Shown in pieces: positions 1-12,726 of a stretch of DNA of 64,000 bases. The first letter of the stretch is position 1; every line of letters starts with the position of its first letter. Source of the DNA: Aegilops tauschii subsp. strangulata (taxonomy: Eukaryota; Streptophyta; Magnoliopsida; Poales; Poaceae); NCBI RefSeq assembly GCF_002575655.3, contig NC_053039.3, positions 374,829,633 to 374,893,632 on the forward strand, in the 5' to 3' direction. Both the position numbers and the translations under genes were made by a program. A model generated the notes under the pieces. That model saw nothing but the letters and a program-made list of their open reading frames with translations, searched no databases and was not told the origin of the DNA.

Positions 1-180
1 CACCTAGGTTAGCTCCAAAATGACCCATCTTACCTAGGTTAGCTCTAAAATGATGCATTATACCTAAGTTAGCTCATAAACGATCTATTTCACCTAGGTT
101 AGCTCATAAACGATCCATTTCAACTAAGTTAGCTCATAAATGATCCATTTCACCTAAGTTAGCTCATAAATGGCATATAC
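1..180. repeat. Six-copy 30-bp tandem repeat
   Basis: Six consecutive 30-base units share the core CACCTAGGTTAGCTC followed by a diverged AAATGATCCATTT half. Phase is kept exactly at 30 bases from position 1 to 180, and the array probably continues to the left. It lies inside the CACTA element. Confidence 0.9.
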
Positions 181-479
181 TTCTTCTTCTAGTCACCTTT
201 TTCTAACTTTCTTATTTGCCTTTTTGCAGATTTCATTCACTTCACGGAAGCTAGCTTGCTATGATGGAGTGCTTGTTTTTTCTTTCATTCTCCTCTAGTA
301 TTTTTCTAGCTTGCTATGATGGAACTTGTTATCTTGATGAAACTTTGCATTGTAATATGCATGGATGAAACAATGTGTATGTGCAACTTGCTATGTATGA
401 ATGGATGGAACTATATATGTATGCACGATGAAACTTATGTGCTGGATATGTCATATGTTTGCTGTTAAATAGCCCCGTG

Positions 480-481
<2 letters not shown>

Positions 482-523
<42 letters not shown>
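482..523. repeat. (AT)21 microsatellite
   Basis: An uninterrupted AT dinucleotide run of 42 bases in the interior of the CACTA element, likely polymorphic in length. Confidence 0.95.
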
Positions 524-526
<3 letters not shown>

Positions 527-574
527 ATATATTTGCTGTGAAAATTGCTGGATTAAAAAAACAGAAAAAAGAGA

Positions 575-1054
575 CACCTTTGCCATCAGCCGCTGATGGC
601 AAAGGCTCCTTTGCCGTCTGCCGCGGACGGCAAAGAAGCCACGCGGCGGCCACCTGTGCTCCCTGGGAGCTGACCCATTTGGTCAGTTTGCCTACAGCGG
701 CAGACGGCAAAGGCTTTGCCTACAGTGGCAGACGGCAAAGGCTTGTCCCGCAGTGACGTCCAGCTGACGTCATTCGGCGGACGGCAAATGCCGGATGCTC
801 TTTGCCATCAGCGGCGGACGGCAAAGGCTGCCGTTAGCCGCCTAACGGACTAACAACACATTTATTACCGTCGGCTTTCTTTGCCGTCAGCCGCTGATGG
901 CAAAGGCCCTTTGCCGTCTGCTTCAGAAAGCAGACGGCAAAGAAGCTCTTAACCGTAGCCTATTGCCGGAGCCTTTTGCCGTCCGCAGCAGACGGCAAAG
1001 GCCTTTGCCATCCGCCATCCTTGCCTTTGCCGTCCGCCGTGGCAGACGGCAAAG
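575..1054. repeat. CACTA subterminal inverted repeat cluster (TTTGCCGTC / GACGGCAAAG)
   Basis: More than ten copies of CTTTGCCGTC or its complement, many paired into hairpins such as CTTTGCCGTCTGC facing GCAGACGGCAAAG. Clusters of this type bind transposase in CACTA elements. Here they run up to 7 bases from the terminal motif at 1061. Confidence 0.8.
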
Positions 1055-1072
1055 TAGCTCATTCCTATAGTG

Positions 1073-2866
1073 GTGGGTCCAGTGGGACCCACCTGTCATT
1101 GAGCCAGAGTTGAAATAGGATTTGTTTTAAACTAATTATGATTAACTAAGTGTGGGCCCCATTAGTCAGTGACTAATTAGCCTAGATTAATTATTTTAAC
1201 TAATTTAATTAGCTTATTGAGTGGGGGCCACTGGTCAGCTGCTGGGACCAGCCCAGTCGGCAAGTTGACCATGGTCAACATGGCCAACCGGGCTCCTGGG
1301 GCCACCAGGCAGTGACCCTGCTGGACCCCAGCGGCAGGCCACGTCGGCGGCCGTCGCCGGAGCGACTCCGGCGACCAAAACAACGGCGGCCCCTCGCCGG
1401 AGTTGGCCGGAATCGCGCTACGGGGCTCGGGGAGAAGCAGGGCTAGGTACGTTCGAACAATCTCACAGCGCCGCGTCCAGTGGTGGCTGTAGCATCGCCG
1501 GACTTGGCCAGAATCGGCACCGGCAAGCGGCGGAGGCGGCGGCGTGCACGGGTGCTCGACGAAAACGGAGCTGCGGCGCGCAAGCGAGCAAACGGAGAGG
1601 CTGGGGAGTTTCTACGTGGCGTGGGGAGTGCAACGGGCTTGAGCCCGTGACCAAAAGGTCACCGGAGCCTTGACGGCGGCGAGCTCCGCGGTGATGCATT
1701 CGGGTGCTCATCGGGGACGGCGTTAGGAGGCACGGGAGGGAGCGTGCGCAGGCGCGTTGGGCTCCTAGGAACCCCAAGAGCACAACGGTGAGCTCGGGCG
1801 AGCGTGACGGCGGCCAGAGCCCGGGCACGATGACGAGCTAGCTTCAGCGCGAGCTAGGGGAGCTAGAGGGCAGAGGAGGGAGGAAGCTCACCGTGCGGCA
1901 CGCAAGATGGCCCGTGATGGTTTAGTAGCAGCAGGGGGCGTCGCCGGAGTTGGTGAAGAACGGCAGCGACCGGAGATGTGGAAGAAAGGGACCGTCGCAG
2001 CAGCGCCTCCGAGCTCCAGCTGCGGCCACCGATCGACGAGGAAGACGATGGCGGAGACGACGGACACGCTGGCGAGGTGAGGCGGTGGCTTGTAGCCGCG
2101 CGTTTCACGGTGGCGGGTCCATGGCGGCGCTCGGATGCGGTGGGAGAGGAGGAGTAGCGAAGTGGATCTGAGGGGAGAGGGAGAGGGAGAGGCGGAGATC
2201 TGGGAGGGTGAGGTGGAGTGGGGAGGAGACCCGAGGCGTCGGGGCGGCCTTATCCCCTCCCGGCGTCGGCGCCGGCGAGGTGGTCGGGCGGGGACGTGCC
2301 CCTGTAGCGGCACGCACCAGGGGAACATGAGGGAGGGGAGAGCGACCGGGGAGGGGAGCTGGGCCTGGCCGGCTGGGCCTGTCTCTGTGGCCATAGGCTC
2401 AGGGGCATGGGCTTCCTCTCTCTTCCCTCTGCTTTCCTTTTCTTTTCTTTTCTTTTGATTTATTCCTGTTTTGCAAATTTCTTAGCCACCATTAGAGTTT
2501 TGTAAAATATGTGACTTCTCAACAATTATAGTGCAATATTTACCACTGCCAAAAAAATGGTTTGGAGCCAAAATGATTTCATTTGAATTTTTAATAAATG
2601 ATATGGCACTTTAAATTTTTGTTTCATGTTGTTTGAGTCACATAATGAATTTAGGTGATGTTTATTTTTCTGAAGATAATTAGTTATGAATTATTTTCTA
2701 TTTAATGAACATTTTAGTTTGCATGTTTGAGAAATTTTGAATTTCACTCATAATTTGAATTTGAATTTGACTTTGATTTTTCATCAAGTGATAAATAGCT
2801 CAGTAAGCATGGTGACCTGGCACCATTAACTGGGGATTAGTGTAGCATGACACTGGGGGTGTTACA
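1073..2866 (+). mobile_element. Gypsy-type LTR, 3' portion (left part displaced by the CACTA insertion)
   Basis: The block ends GGGGGTGTTACA, the usual 3' end of Triticeae Gypsy LTRs with TGT...ACA termini. Its interior shows the common composition of such LTRs: a GC-rich block rich in CGCCGG (1330-2320), then an AT-rich tail after TTTTCTTTTCTTTTC near 2445. The long open frames here (both strands, 1463-2458) come from GC-rich composition and show no domain. The 5' end of the LTR is not in the window. The adjoining sequence at 2867 is part of another element, so this LTR was inserted into it. Confidence 0.55.
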
Positions 2867-3059
2867 GTGCCGTACGTTCGGTACTTGGATTGGTCGGATC
2901 GTGAAGACGTACGACTACATTAACCGCCTTGTGCTAACGCTTCCGCTTTCGGTCTACAAGGGTACGTGGACAACACTCTCCCCTCTCGTTGCTATGCATC
3001 ACCATGATCTTGCGTGTGCGTAGGATTTTTTTTTGAAATTACTACGTTTCCCAGCAACA
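2867..3059 (+). mobile_element. Angela/BARE-type Copia LTR, 3' terminal fragment
   Basis: The stretch matches the last about 190 bases of the other LTRs in this window (for example 58507-58704): GTGCCGTACGTTCGGTAC, the CTCTCGTTGCTATGCATC block, and a terminal CCCAGCAACA where intact copies end CCCCAACA. It is cut on its left by the Gypsy-type LTR. Confidence 0.8.
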
Positions 3060-3939
3060 ATTGGTGGGAAAACCATAATCACTGAGGAGTTTTAGAAAAG
3101 ACTAAATTAACTTGTATTTTGTACCCAAAAAAATGGTCTAAAGAAAAACTCCAAATTCGGAAGATGGAAAAGATAGCTAAATAAAATATGTCCCTCAATA
3201 TTTTCACCACTACATATATTAGTGTACAACTAGAAAATTGGGTTTCTTTTGAAAAAACGATAACATGCTCCCTTTTACTCAAAAAGGGATACAAGTTAGT
3301 ACTCTTCACCCCCACCAAATTAAATGTGATATACCATCCGTTTTGTATGTCTAAAACAATTTTATTCTATATATTTTATTTTAATTATGTTTTGTAATGT
3401 ATATATAGCGTCCATCACATGTGTAATTACTTATCAATTGGATCAATAGGTAACATCAAGAAAAATGTGGCATCATGTGGGACAGTCTTTAAACCTCCAA
3501 AGTATGAATTCAACTTCTCCTGGAAGCATTTTGATGGCCTTTTCTTTTATGAACCTCATATTTATTGTGCAATGATATAAAGTAGAATAAATTGGCATGT
3601 GATCTTATTTTCGTACTTGGTTTTATGTGTTTTGACAATCATCTTTTTGTAGAACATGCACAACTGTTTCATGGTCCTTCCGCTACTTCTACCACAATGT
3701 GCTTCTTATACTCAGCTCGCCTTTTACATTTCTTTAGTTGTGGTGTTCTTGTGGTTGAATCTTGCCATTGGGGGATGACCTGATGGGTACCAAGCTAGTC
3801 AGTGGAATATAGAACATACTAAAAATATTATATGAGTCGTGTGAAATGAGCCTTCACCAACTAAAATAAATTCAACTTTTCTTAAGTTTCACGAATTTGT
3901 CAACATGGCTTTATGGCTTATAATCTAGTCTGTATAACC
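3060..3939. other. Unassigned intergenic sequence
   Basis: AT-rich sequence with no reading frame showing a domain and no recognisable element boundary. Short open frames at 3188-3397 and 3592-3783 have neither conserved motifs nor coding composition. Confidence 0.5.
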
Positions 3940-4420
3940 AATATAATGTCACAATTTTTTTGTGAAATGTGAGATTATTATTTTCAAATTTCACATACAT
4001 TTTTTAATGGTATGAATCATTTTTTATAATATGCAAAAATTTGTTTTACATTGTTTAAAAATTTATAAATGTCATGAACATTTGGTTGAAATGCGAAAAT
4101 ATTTCTTTAAAATTTCATGTGCATTTTTTAATGTTATGAAAAAATATATGTGAACATCTTTTGACGTCGAATAAATATTTTTAGACGCCACTAACATTTT
4201 TTCGAAACGCAAGAAATATTTTTCAAAATGTCACGTTCATTTGTTATACGCGCGAAACATTTTTTTTATATTACGCTTGTTTTTCCATTGTGTAACTTTT
4301 TTAAAATATAATAAAAATATTTCTGAAATGCAAGAATATGTCTTTGAAATGTCGCATACATTTTCTAAAAAGCTATCAACATTTTTAAAATTGTGTTAAT
4401 GAATTTATAATGTATTACTT
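3940..4420. repeat. AT-rich degenerate array of ACATTTTTT/GAAATG units
   Basis: Loosely periodic units of about 30-40 bases, each carrying an A/G-ACATTTTTT or TTCAAAATGTCAC-like core, with heavy divergence. The same type of sequence recurs at 24720-25310. Origin unknown: possibly the interior of a non-coding DNA transposon. Confidence 0.55.
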
Positions 4421-5379
4421 TTTTTGTTTTCATGGTGTTAAAATTTTATAAGTAAATTTAGGCTTTTTAGTATATTCATTCACAATATAAATAGAAAGAA
4501 AAAAGAAAAAGTGAAACTATCATGATGTCAGCATGCCATCATCATATTATCAACGAGACCAAACAACATTCCTACATGGCCAACCCATCAACGGCTCCTG
4601 TAGGCATGCGCGGGCGAGTTTGGTTTCACTTCGCTATAAGGGAGGCATAGTCATGCCCAGCTCGCTCACTAAAAAACAATGCAACGTCGCCACAAGCTCT
4701 TCTATCAATGACAGGAGGCCGTGATGAGCCGCGACAGACCACCGGTGGGATAAACAAAATGGGCTACCACGGGCGGCAAACAACGTTAGCTGGGACATCT
4801 ACATGAATCACGGTGATATCTTTAATCCAACGATTGTGCTCATCAATGAAGCCAAACTAAATCTCAGCTAGTTGGTTTCTTTCAGCATTTCGGCTTATTG
4901 ATTTCTCCTGGACCTCCTGGCGTACTATATGCTCTAAGGTTTCTGAAATGAGTGGCGAGTTGGGTGGAGACACGGGAAACAACGCCATCTCCGTCCAATC
5001 CCCTCCTCCACTCCGGTGCTGGGCTTACGACCGTGCATCAGCGTTTTGTTACCGAGGGGAATTTGTTGGGACGATGTGGCCGAGGAAGAGGGCCGGGCCT
5101 CGAAAGAGGTGACGATAGTGACCGTCGTCCTCCCCTTGGGGCAAGCTCTGACCTTTTGGGCGGTGTGTGGTGGGCTCCACGGAAGCTCTTGTTGGTCAGC
5201 TGACAGGAACTCCAGCTTGTGCTTGTTGACGAGAGGTGTGGTCAGGAGTCACCAATTCCATGGTTGGGGCTCGACGGGATGTGCTGAAGGACCTTGGCGG
5301 CGCGAGGGTCACAGTGCACTAAAGGTCTTGCCGCGCCTACCGCCCATCGCACCTGGTGCTACCTCGTTGGGAGTGAAGA
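4421..5379. other. Unassigned intergenic sequence
   Basis: The composition changes from AT-rich to mixed around 4530. Frames at 4952-5203 and 5016-5390 overlap on the same strand and show no recognisable domain. The right edge at about 5380 is an abrupt junction with a truncated Copia pol. Confidence 0.5.
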
Positions 5380-6302
5380 AAAGCATATAGTTTTATACAG
5401 ACTTGCGGTGAAGCCTGTATTTACAAGAAAGTGAGTGGGAGCACTACAGCCTGAATGACATATTGTTGATCGGAAATGATGCAGAATTTTCTGGAAAGCA
5501 TAAAGGAGTGTTTGAAAGGAGTTTTTCAAAGAAAGACCTCGGTGAAGCTGCTTACATATTGGGCATCAAGATCTATAGAGATAGATCAAGATGCTTGATA
5601 AGACTTTCAATGAGTACATACATTGATAAGATTTTGAAGGGGTTCAAAATGGAATCGGTCAAAGAAGGAGTTCTTGTGTGAGTTGTAAGGTATAAAGTTG
5701 AGTAAGACTCAAAACCCGACCACGGCAGAAGATAGAGAGATAATGAAAGTCATTACCTATGCCTCAGCCATAGGTTCTATAAAGTATGCCATACCAGACC
5801 TATTGTGTACCTTTCCATGAGTTTGGCAAGGAGGTACAATAGTGATCCAGGAGTAGATCACTGGACAGCGGTCAAAATTATCCTTAGGTACCTAAAGAGG
5901 ACTAAGGAATATTTCTCGGTTATGGAAGTGGTAAAGAGTTCGTCGTAAAGGGTTACGTTGATGCAAGCTTTGTCACTGATTCGGAAGACTCTGAGTCTCA
6001 ATCCGAATACATATTGAAAGTGGGAGCAATTAGCTAGAGTAGCTCCATGCAGAGTATTGTAGACATAAAATTTTGCAAAATACATACGGCTCTGAATGTG
6101 GCAGACCCGTTGACTAAAACTCTCTCACAAGCAAAACATGATCACACCTTAGTACTCTATGGGTGTTAATCACATGGCAATGTGAACTAGATTATCGACT
6201 CTAGTAAATCCTTTGGGTGTTAATCACATGGTGATGTGAACTATTGGTGTTAATCACATGGCGATGTGAACTACATTATTAACTCTAGCGCAAGTGGGGG
6301 AC
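5380..6302 (+). pseudogene. Truncated Copia pol (reverse transcriptase/RNase H end)
   Basis: The fragment begins in the palm region of reverse transcriptase. Recognisable pieces are LLIGNDAEFSGKHKG, KKDLGEAAYILGIKIYRDRS and a connection region in other frames (AVKIILRYLKRTKEY-like). The YVDD box is destroyed by the 18-base deletion at about 5451. It ends in the polypurine tract AGTGGGGGAC just before the LTR at 6303. Several stops and frameshifts make it non-functional. Confidence 0.85.
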
Positions 6303-8061
6303 TGAAGGAAATATGCCCTAGAGGCAATAATAAGTTGTTATTTTATATTTCCTTATTCATGATAAAGGTTTATTATTCATGCTAGAATTGTATTGATCAG
6401 AAACCTAAATACATGTGTGAATACATAAACAAACACAGTGTCCCTAGTAAGCCTCTACTTGACTAGCCCGTTGATCAAAGATGGTTAAGGTTTCCTAACC
6501 ATGGACATGAGTTGTCATTTGATAACGGGATCACATCATTAGGAGAATGATGTGATGGACAAGACCCATCCATTAACTTAGCATATTGATCGTTCAGTTT
6601 TATTGCTATTGCTTTCTTCATGTCAAATACATATTCCTTCGACTATGAGATTATGCAACTCCCGGATACCGGAGGAATACCTTGTGTGCTATCAAACGTG
6701 ACAACATAACTGGATGATTATAAAGATGCTCTACAGGTATCTCCGAAGGTGTTTGTTGGGTTGGCTTAGATCGAGATTAGGATTTGTCACTGCGAGTATC
6801 GGAGAGGTATCTCTGGGCCCTCTCGGTAATACACATCATCATAAGCCTTGCAAGCAAATAACTAATGAGTTAGTCACAGGATGATGTATTACGGCACGAG
6901 TAAAGAGACTTGCCCGTAACGAGATTGAACTAGGTATGAAGATACCGGCGATCGAATCTCGGGCAAGTAACATACTGATGACAAAGGGAATAACGTATGT
7001 TGTCATAACGGTTCGACCGATAAAGATCTTCATAGAATATGTAGGAGCCAATATGAGCATCCAGGTTTCGCTATTGGTTATTGACCGGAGAGGTGTCTCG
7101 GTCATGTCTACATAGTTCTCAAACCGTAGGGTCTGCACGCTTAACGTTCGATGACGATATAGTATTATATGAGTTATGTGATTTGGTGACAAAATGTTGT
7201 TCGGAGTCTCGGATGAGATCACGGACATGACAAGGAGTCTCGAAATGGTCGACAGGTAAAGATTGATATATAGGACGATGGTATTCAGACACCAGAAGTG
7301 TTCAGAGAGTATCGGGTACCTATCGGGTTACCGGAAGGTGTTTCGGGTACCCCCGACAATCCTATGGGCCATATGGGCCTTGTGAAGGAACACGCCAGCC
7401 CACAACGGGCTGGTGCGCCCTATAGGGCCATAGGAGGTGGAGAAGGAAAGGTGGGAAGGGAAAGGAAAGGTGGAATTAGGATTCCCACTTCCTTCCATCA
7501 CCCCCCCCTCTTTCCTTCCCCTTCATGCATACATGGAAAGGGGGCGCAGGGCAAGGAAAGCCCCAAGGGGGCCGGCGGCCAGCCCTTGGGCGCCTCTTGG
7601 ACTCTCCCCTCCCCCTCCCACCTATATATATGTGGGGAGGGGGCGCCTAGAACACACACCAACAATTGTTAGCCGTGCGCGGAGCCCCCATACACAGTTT
7701 ATGCCTCCGGTCATATCTTCGTAGTGCTTAGGCGATGCCCTGCGTGGATCACTTCACCATCACCGTCACCATGCGGTCGTGCCGACGGAACTCATCTTTC
7801 TCGAAACCTTTGCTGGATCAAGAGTTTGAGGGACGTCATCGAGCTGAACATGTGCAGAACTCGGAGGTGTCGTACGTTCAGTGCTTGATCGGTCGGAACG
7901 AGAAGAAGTTCGACTACATCAACCGCGTTGTCAAACGCTTCCGCTTTTGGTCTACGAGGGTCCATGGACACACTCTCCCCCTCTCGTTGCTATGCATCTC
8001 CTAGATAGATCTTGCGTGAGCGTAGGAATTTTTTTGAAATTACATGCTATGTTTCCCAACA
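6303..8061 (+). repeat. Angela-type LTR (TGAAGG subfamily)
   Basis: It runs from TGAAGGAAATATGCCC to GTTTCCCAACA, about 1759 bases. It serves both as the 3' LTR of the orphan pol fragment and as the 5' LTR of the next internal region. A TATA-like CCTATATATATG lies near 7621. It aligns end to end with 12727-14501. Confidence 0.9.
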
Positions 8062-8078
8062 ATGGCATCCGAGCCAGG
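8062..8078 (+). other. Primer-binding site (initiator tRNA-Met type)
   Basis: ATGGCATCCGAGCCAGG follows the LTR end directly and resembles the TGGTATCAGAGCC site complementary to initiator tRNA-Met that Copia elements use. Two mismatches fit the general decay of this copy. Confidence 0.75.
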
Positions 8079-9297
8079 TCTATGCGTAGATGATATGCAC
8101 AAGTAGAACACAAAGAGTTGTGGGCGGTGATCATCATACTTCTTACACCAATGTCTTATTTTGATTCGGCGGTATTGTTGGATGAAGCGGCCTGGACCAA
8201 CCTTACATGACCACGTTCATGAGACCGGTTCCACCGACAGACATGCAACTAGTTTTGCTTAAAGGTGGCTGGCAGGTGTCTGTTTCTCCAACTTTAGTTG
8301 AATCGAATTTGACTGCAGCCGGTCCTTGTTGAAGGTTAAAACAGCAAACTGGATAAATCACCGTTGTGGTTTTGATGTTTAGGTAAGAACGGTTCTTGCT
8401 AGAAACCCGTAGCAGCCACGTAAAACTTGCAACAACAAAGTAGAGGACGTCTAACTTGTTTTTGCGGGGCATGTTGTGATGTGATATGGTCAAGACATGA
8501 TGTGATATACGTTATTGTATGAGATGATCATGTTTTGTAAAAGTTATCGGCAACTGACAGGAGCCTTATGGTTGTCGCTTTATTGTATGAAATGCAAATG
8601 CCATGTAATTGCTTTATTTTATCACTATGCGTTAGCGATAGTTGTAGAAGCAATAGTTGGCGAGACGACCACGACGCTACGATGGAGATCAAGGTGTCAA
8701 GCCGGTGACGATGGAGATCATGACGGTGCTTTGGAGATGGAGAACAAAAGCACAAGATGATGATGGCCATATCATGTCACATATTTTGATTGCATGTGAT
8801 GTTTATCTTTTATGCATCTTATTTTGCTTAGCACGGCGATAGCATTTTAAGATGATCCCTTCACTAAATTTCAAGGTAGAAGTGTTCTCCCTGAGTATGC
8901 ACCATTGTTACAGTTCTTTGTTTCGAGACACCACGTGATGATCGGGTGTGATAGACTCTATGTTCACATACAACGGGTGCAAGACAGTTTTGCACATGTG
9001 GAATACTCGGGTTAAACTTGACGAGCCTGGCATGTACAGACATTGTCTCGGAACACTGGAGACCGAAAGGTCGAACTTAAATCATATAGTAGATATGATC
9101 AACATAGAGATGTTCACCATTGATGACTACTCCATCTCACGTGATGATTGGACATGGTTTAGTTGATTTGGATCACGTATCACTTAGATGACTTAAGGGA
9201 TGTCTATCTAAGTGGGAGTTCTTAAGTAATTTGATTAATTTAACTTAATTTATCATGAACTTAGTCCTGATAGTATTTGCATATCTATGTTGTAGAT

Positions 9298-10190
9298 CAA
9301 TAGCTCGCGATATAGCTCCTATATATTTTTTATATGTTCCTAGAGAAAAGTTGAAAGATGATAGTAGCAATGATGCGGACAGGGTTCGTGATTTGAGGAT
9401 TATCCTCGTTACTGCACAGAAAAATTACGTCCTTCATGCACTGCTAGGTGACAGACCTGTTGTAGGAACAGATACAGACGTTATGAACGTTTTGCGAGTT
9501 TAATATGATGACTACTTGATAGTTTAGTGCGCCATGCTTTACGGCTTAGAACCGGGACTTCAAAAATGTTTTGAACGCCACGGAGCATATGAGATGTTCC
9601 AAGAGCTGAAATTGATATTTCAGACTCATGCCCGTGTCGAGAGGTATGAGACCTCTGACAAATACTTTGCCTACAAGATGGAGGAGAATAGCTCAACCAG
9701 TGAGCATGTGCTCAGAATGTCTGAGTACTACAATCGCTTGAATCAAGTGGGAGTTAATCTTCCAGATAAAATAGTGATTGACACGGTTCTCTAGTCACTG
9801 TCACCAAATTAGTGGAACTTCGTGATGAACTATAATATGCAAGGGATGACGAAAACTATTCCCGAGCTCTTCGTGATGATGAAATCGGTGAAGGTAGAAA
9901 TCAAGAAAGAGCATCAAGTGTTGATGGTTAACAAGACTACTAGTTTCAAGAAAAAGGGCAAAGGAAAAGAAAGGGAACTTCAAGAAAAACGACAAGCAAG
10001 TTGCCACTCCCGTGAAGAAGCCCAAAGCTAGACCTAAGCCTCAAACTGAGTGCTTCTACTGCAAAGGGAATGGTCATTGGAAGCGGAACTACCCCAAATA
10101 TTTGGCGGCTAAGAAGGATGGCAAAGTGAACAAAGGTATATTTGATATACATGTTATTGATGTGTACTTTACTATTGTTCATAGTAACCC
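9298..10190 (+). pseudogene. Decayed Copia gag (nucleocapsid)
   Basis: The region aligns with the intact gag at 39265-40158: FLEKAKLKDDGSNYTDWVRN is degraded here to LEKSN-like text, followed by MLYGLEPGLQKCFERHGAYEMF, KMEENSSTSEHVLRMSEYYN and a CCHC zinc knuckle CFYCKGNGHWKRNYPKYL (10051-10104) in which the last Cys has become Tyr. The start codon is lost (ATA in place of ATG near 9300), and stops occur at about 9501 and 9792. Non-functional. Confidence 0.85.
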
Positions 10191-12545
10191 TAGGGTATTT
10201 GATACCGGTTCAGTTGCTAAGATTAGTAACTCAAAACAGGAGTTACAAAATGAACAGAGACTAGTTAAGGGCGAGGTGACGATGTGTGTTAGAAGTAATT
10301 CCAAGGTTGATAAGATCACCATCGCACACTCCCTCTACCTTCGGGATTAGTGTTGGACATAAATAAATATTATTTGGTGTTTGCGTTGAGTATGAATATG
10401 ATTGGATCATGTTTATTGCGATACAGTTATTCATTTAAGTCAAAGAATAATTGTTGTTCTGTTTACATGAATAAAACCTTCTATGGTCATACACCCAATG
10501 TAAATGATTTACTGAATCTCGATCGTAGTGATACACATATTCATAATATTGATTCCAAAATATGCAAAGTTGATAATGATAGTGCAACATATTTGTGGCA
10601 CCGCCGTTTAGGTCATATTGGTGTAAAGCGCATGAAGAAACTCCATGCAGATGGATTTTTGGAATCACTTGATTATGAATCATTTGATACTTGCGAACCA
10701 TGCCTCATGGGCAAGATGACTAAAACTCCGTTCTCCGGAACAATGGAGCAAGCCAATGACCTATTGGAAATAATACATACCGATGTATACGGTCCGATGA
10801 GTGTTGAGGCACGTGGCGGGTATCGTTATTTTCTGACCTTCATAGATGATTTGAGCAGATATGGGTATATCTACTTAATGAAACACAAGTCTGAAACATT
10901 TGAAAAGTTCAAAGAATTTCAGAGTGAAGTAGAGAATCATCGTAACAAGAAAATAAAAGTTTCTATGATCTGATCGTGGAGGCAAATATTTGAGTTACGA
11001 GTTTGGCCTTCATTTAAAACAATGTGGAATAGTTTCACAACTCGCGCCACCTGGAAAACAGCACAGCGTAATGGTGTGTCCAAACATCGTAACCGTACTT
11101 TTTTAGATATGGTGCGATCTATGATGTCTCTTACCGATTTACCACTATCGTTTTGGGGTTATGCATTAGAGACAGCTGCATTCACGATAAATAGGGCACC
11201 GTCTAAATCCGTTGAGACGACACCGCATGAACTGTGGTTTGGCAAGAAACCTATGCTGTCGTTTCTTAAAGTTTGGGGTTGCGATGCTTATGTCAAAAGG
11301 CTTTAGCCTGATAAGCTCAAACCCAAATCGGAGAAGTGCGTCTTCATAGGATACCCTAAAGAAACAATTGGGTACACCTTCTACCACAGATCCAAAGGCA
11401 AGATCTTTGTTGCCAAGAATGAAAACTTTCTAAGAGAAGGAGTTTCCCTCGAAAGAAGTGAGTGGGAGGAAAGTAGAACTTGATGAGGTAATTGTACATT
11501 CTCTCCAATTGGAAAGTAGCGTGTTGACTACGATGAGATTTTCTCACTCGTATCGATTCTTAAGTCTGTCCGAATCATGTTAACAATTGCCACATTTTAT
11601 GAAATTTGGCAAATGAATATAAAAATTGCATTCCTTAATGGATTTATTAAAGAAGAGTTGTATATGATGCAACCAGAAGGTTTTGTCAATCCTAAAGGTG
11701 CTAACAAAACGTGCAAGCTCCAGCGATCCATGTATGGACTGGTGCATGCATCTTGGAGTTGGAATATATGCTTTGATGAGTTTATCAAAGCATGTAGTTT
11801 TATACAGACTTGCGGTGAAGCCTCTATTTACAAGAAAGTGAGTGGGAGCACTACAGCCTTTTCTGATAAGTATATGTGAATGACATATTGTTGATCAGAA
11901 ATGATGTCGAATTTTCTGGAAAGCATAAAGGAGTGTTTGAAAGGAGTTTTTCAAAGAAAGACCTCGGTGAAGCTGCTTACATATTGGGCATCAAGATCTA
12001 TAGAGATAGAACAAGACGCCTGATAAGACTTTCGATGAGTACATACCTTGATAAGATTTTGAAGGAGTTCAAAATGGATCAGTCAAAGAAGGAGTTCTTG
12101 CCTGAGTTGTAAGGTATGAAGCTGAGTAAGACTCAAAACACGACCATGGCAGAAGATAGAGAGAGAATGAAAGTTATTCCCTATGCCTCAGCCATAGGTT
12201 CTAGAAAGTATGCCATACCACACCTATTGTGTACCTTGCCATGAGTTTGGCAAGGAGGTACAATAGTGATCCAGGAGTAGATCACTGGACAACGGTCAAA
12301 ATTATCCTTAGGTACCTAAAGAGGACTAAGGAATATTTCTCGGTTATGGAAGTGATAAAGAGTTCGTCATAAATGGTTACGTTGATGCAAGCTTTTTCAC
12401 TGATTCGAATGACTCTGAGTCTCAATCTAGATACATATTGAAAGTGGGAGCAATTAGCTAGAGTAGCTCCATGCAGAGTATTGTAGAGATAAAATTTTGC
12501 AAAATACATACGGCTCTGAATGTGGCAGACCCGTTTACTAAAACT
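10191..12545 (+). pseudogene. Decayed Copia pol (protease, integrase, reverse transcriptase, remnant RNase H)
   Basis: Domains appear in the usual Copia order. The protease active site reads VFDTGS near 10197. The integrase zinc finger (HRRLGHIGVKRMKKLHADG, CEPCLMGK) lies in 10590-10720 and the catalytic core with HTDVYGPM near 10775. Reverse transcriptase pieces include FLNGFIKEELYMMQPEGF near 11630. Stops and frameshifts occur at about 10349, 10973, 11306, 11879 and 12112, and the sequence between the integrase tail and reverse transcriptase is shortened near 11515. It cannot encode a working polyprotein. Confidence 0.85.
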
Positions 12546-12726
12546 CTCTCACAAGAAAAACATGATCACACCTTAGTACTCTTTGGGTGTTAATCACATG
12601 GCGATGTGAACTAGATTATTGACTGTAGTAAACCCTTTGGGTGTTGGTCACATGGTGATGTGAACTATTGGTGTTAATTACATGGCGATGTGAACTAGAT
12701 TATTAACTCTAGTGCAAGTGGGAGAC

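Larger units (their letters stand above)
1..1072. mobile_element. CACTA (DTC) transposon, right-hand end; continues off the left edge
   Basis: The right terminus is the inverted motif ATTCCTATAGTG at 1061-1072, which reads CACTATAGGAAT on the other strand, the hallmark CACTA end. Inside it lie dense inverted copies of TTTGCCGTC...GACGGCAAAG (575-1054), typical CACTA subterminal repeats, and further in a 30-bp tandem array (1-180). The following bases GTG (1073-1075) may be the 3-bp target duplication, but the left end is outside the window so this cannot be tested. No transposase reading frame is visible in this part. It appears to be inserted in the Gypsy-type LTR that follows. Confidence 0.8.

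Noticed and set aside
1..180. Evenly spaced 30-base repeats as a CRISPR-like array
   Set aside because: There are no distinct spacers: the units are directly tandem and diverge along their length. The context is a plant CACTA transposon.
1463..2458. Several long open frames on both strands
   Set aside because: They overlap on opposite strands in a very GC-rich block and show low-complexity Arg/Pro/Ser text with no domain. They lie in the Gypsy-type LTR.
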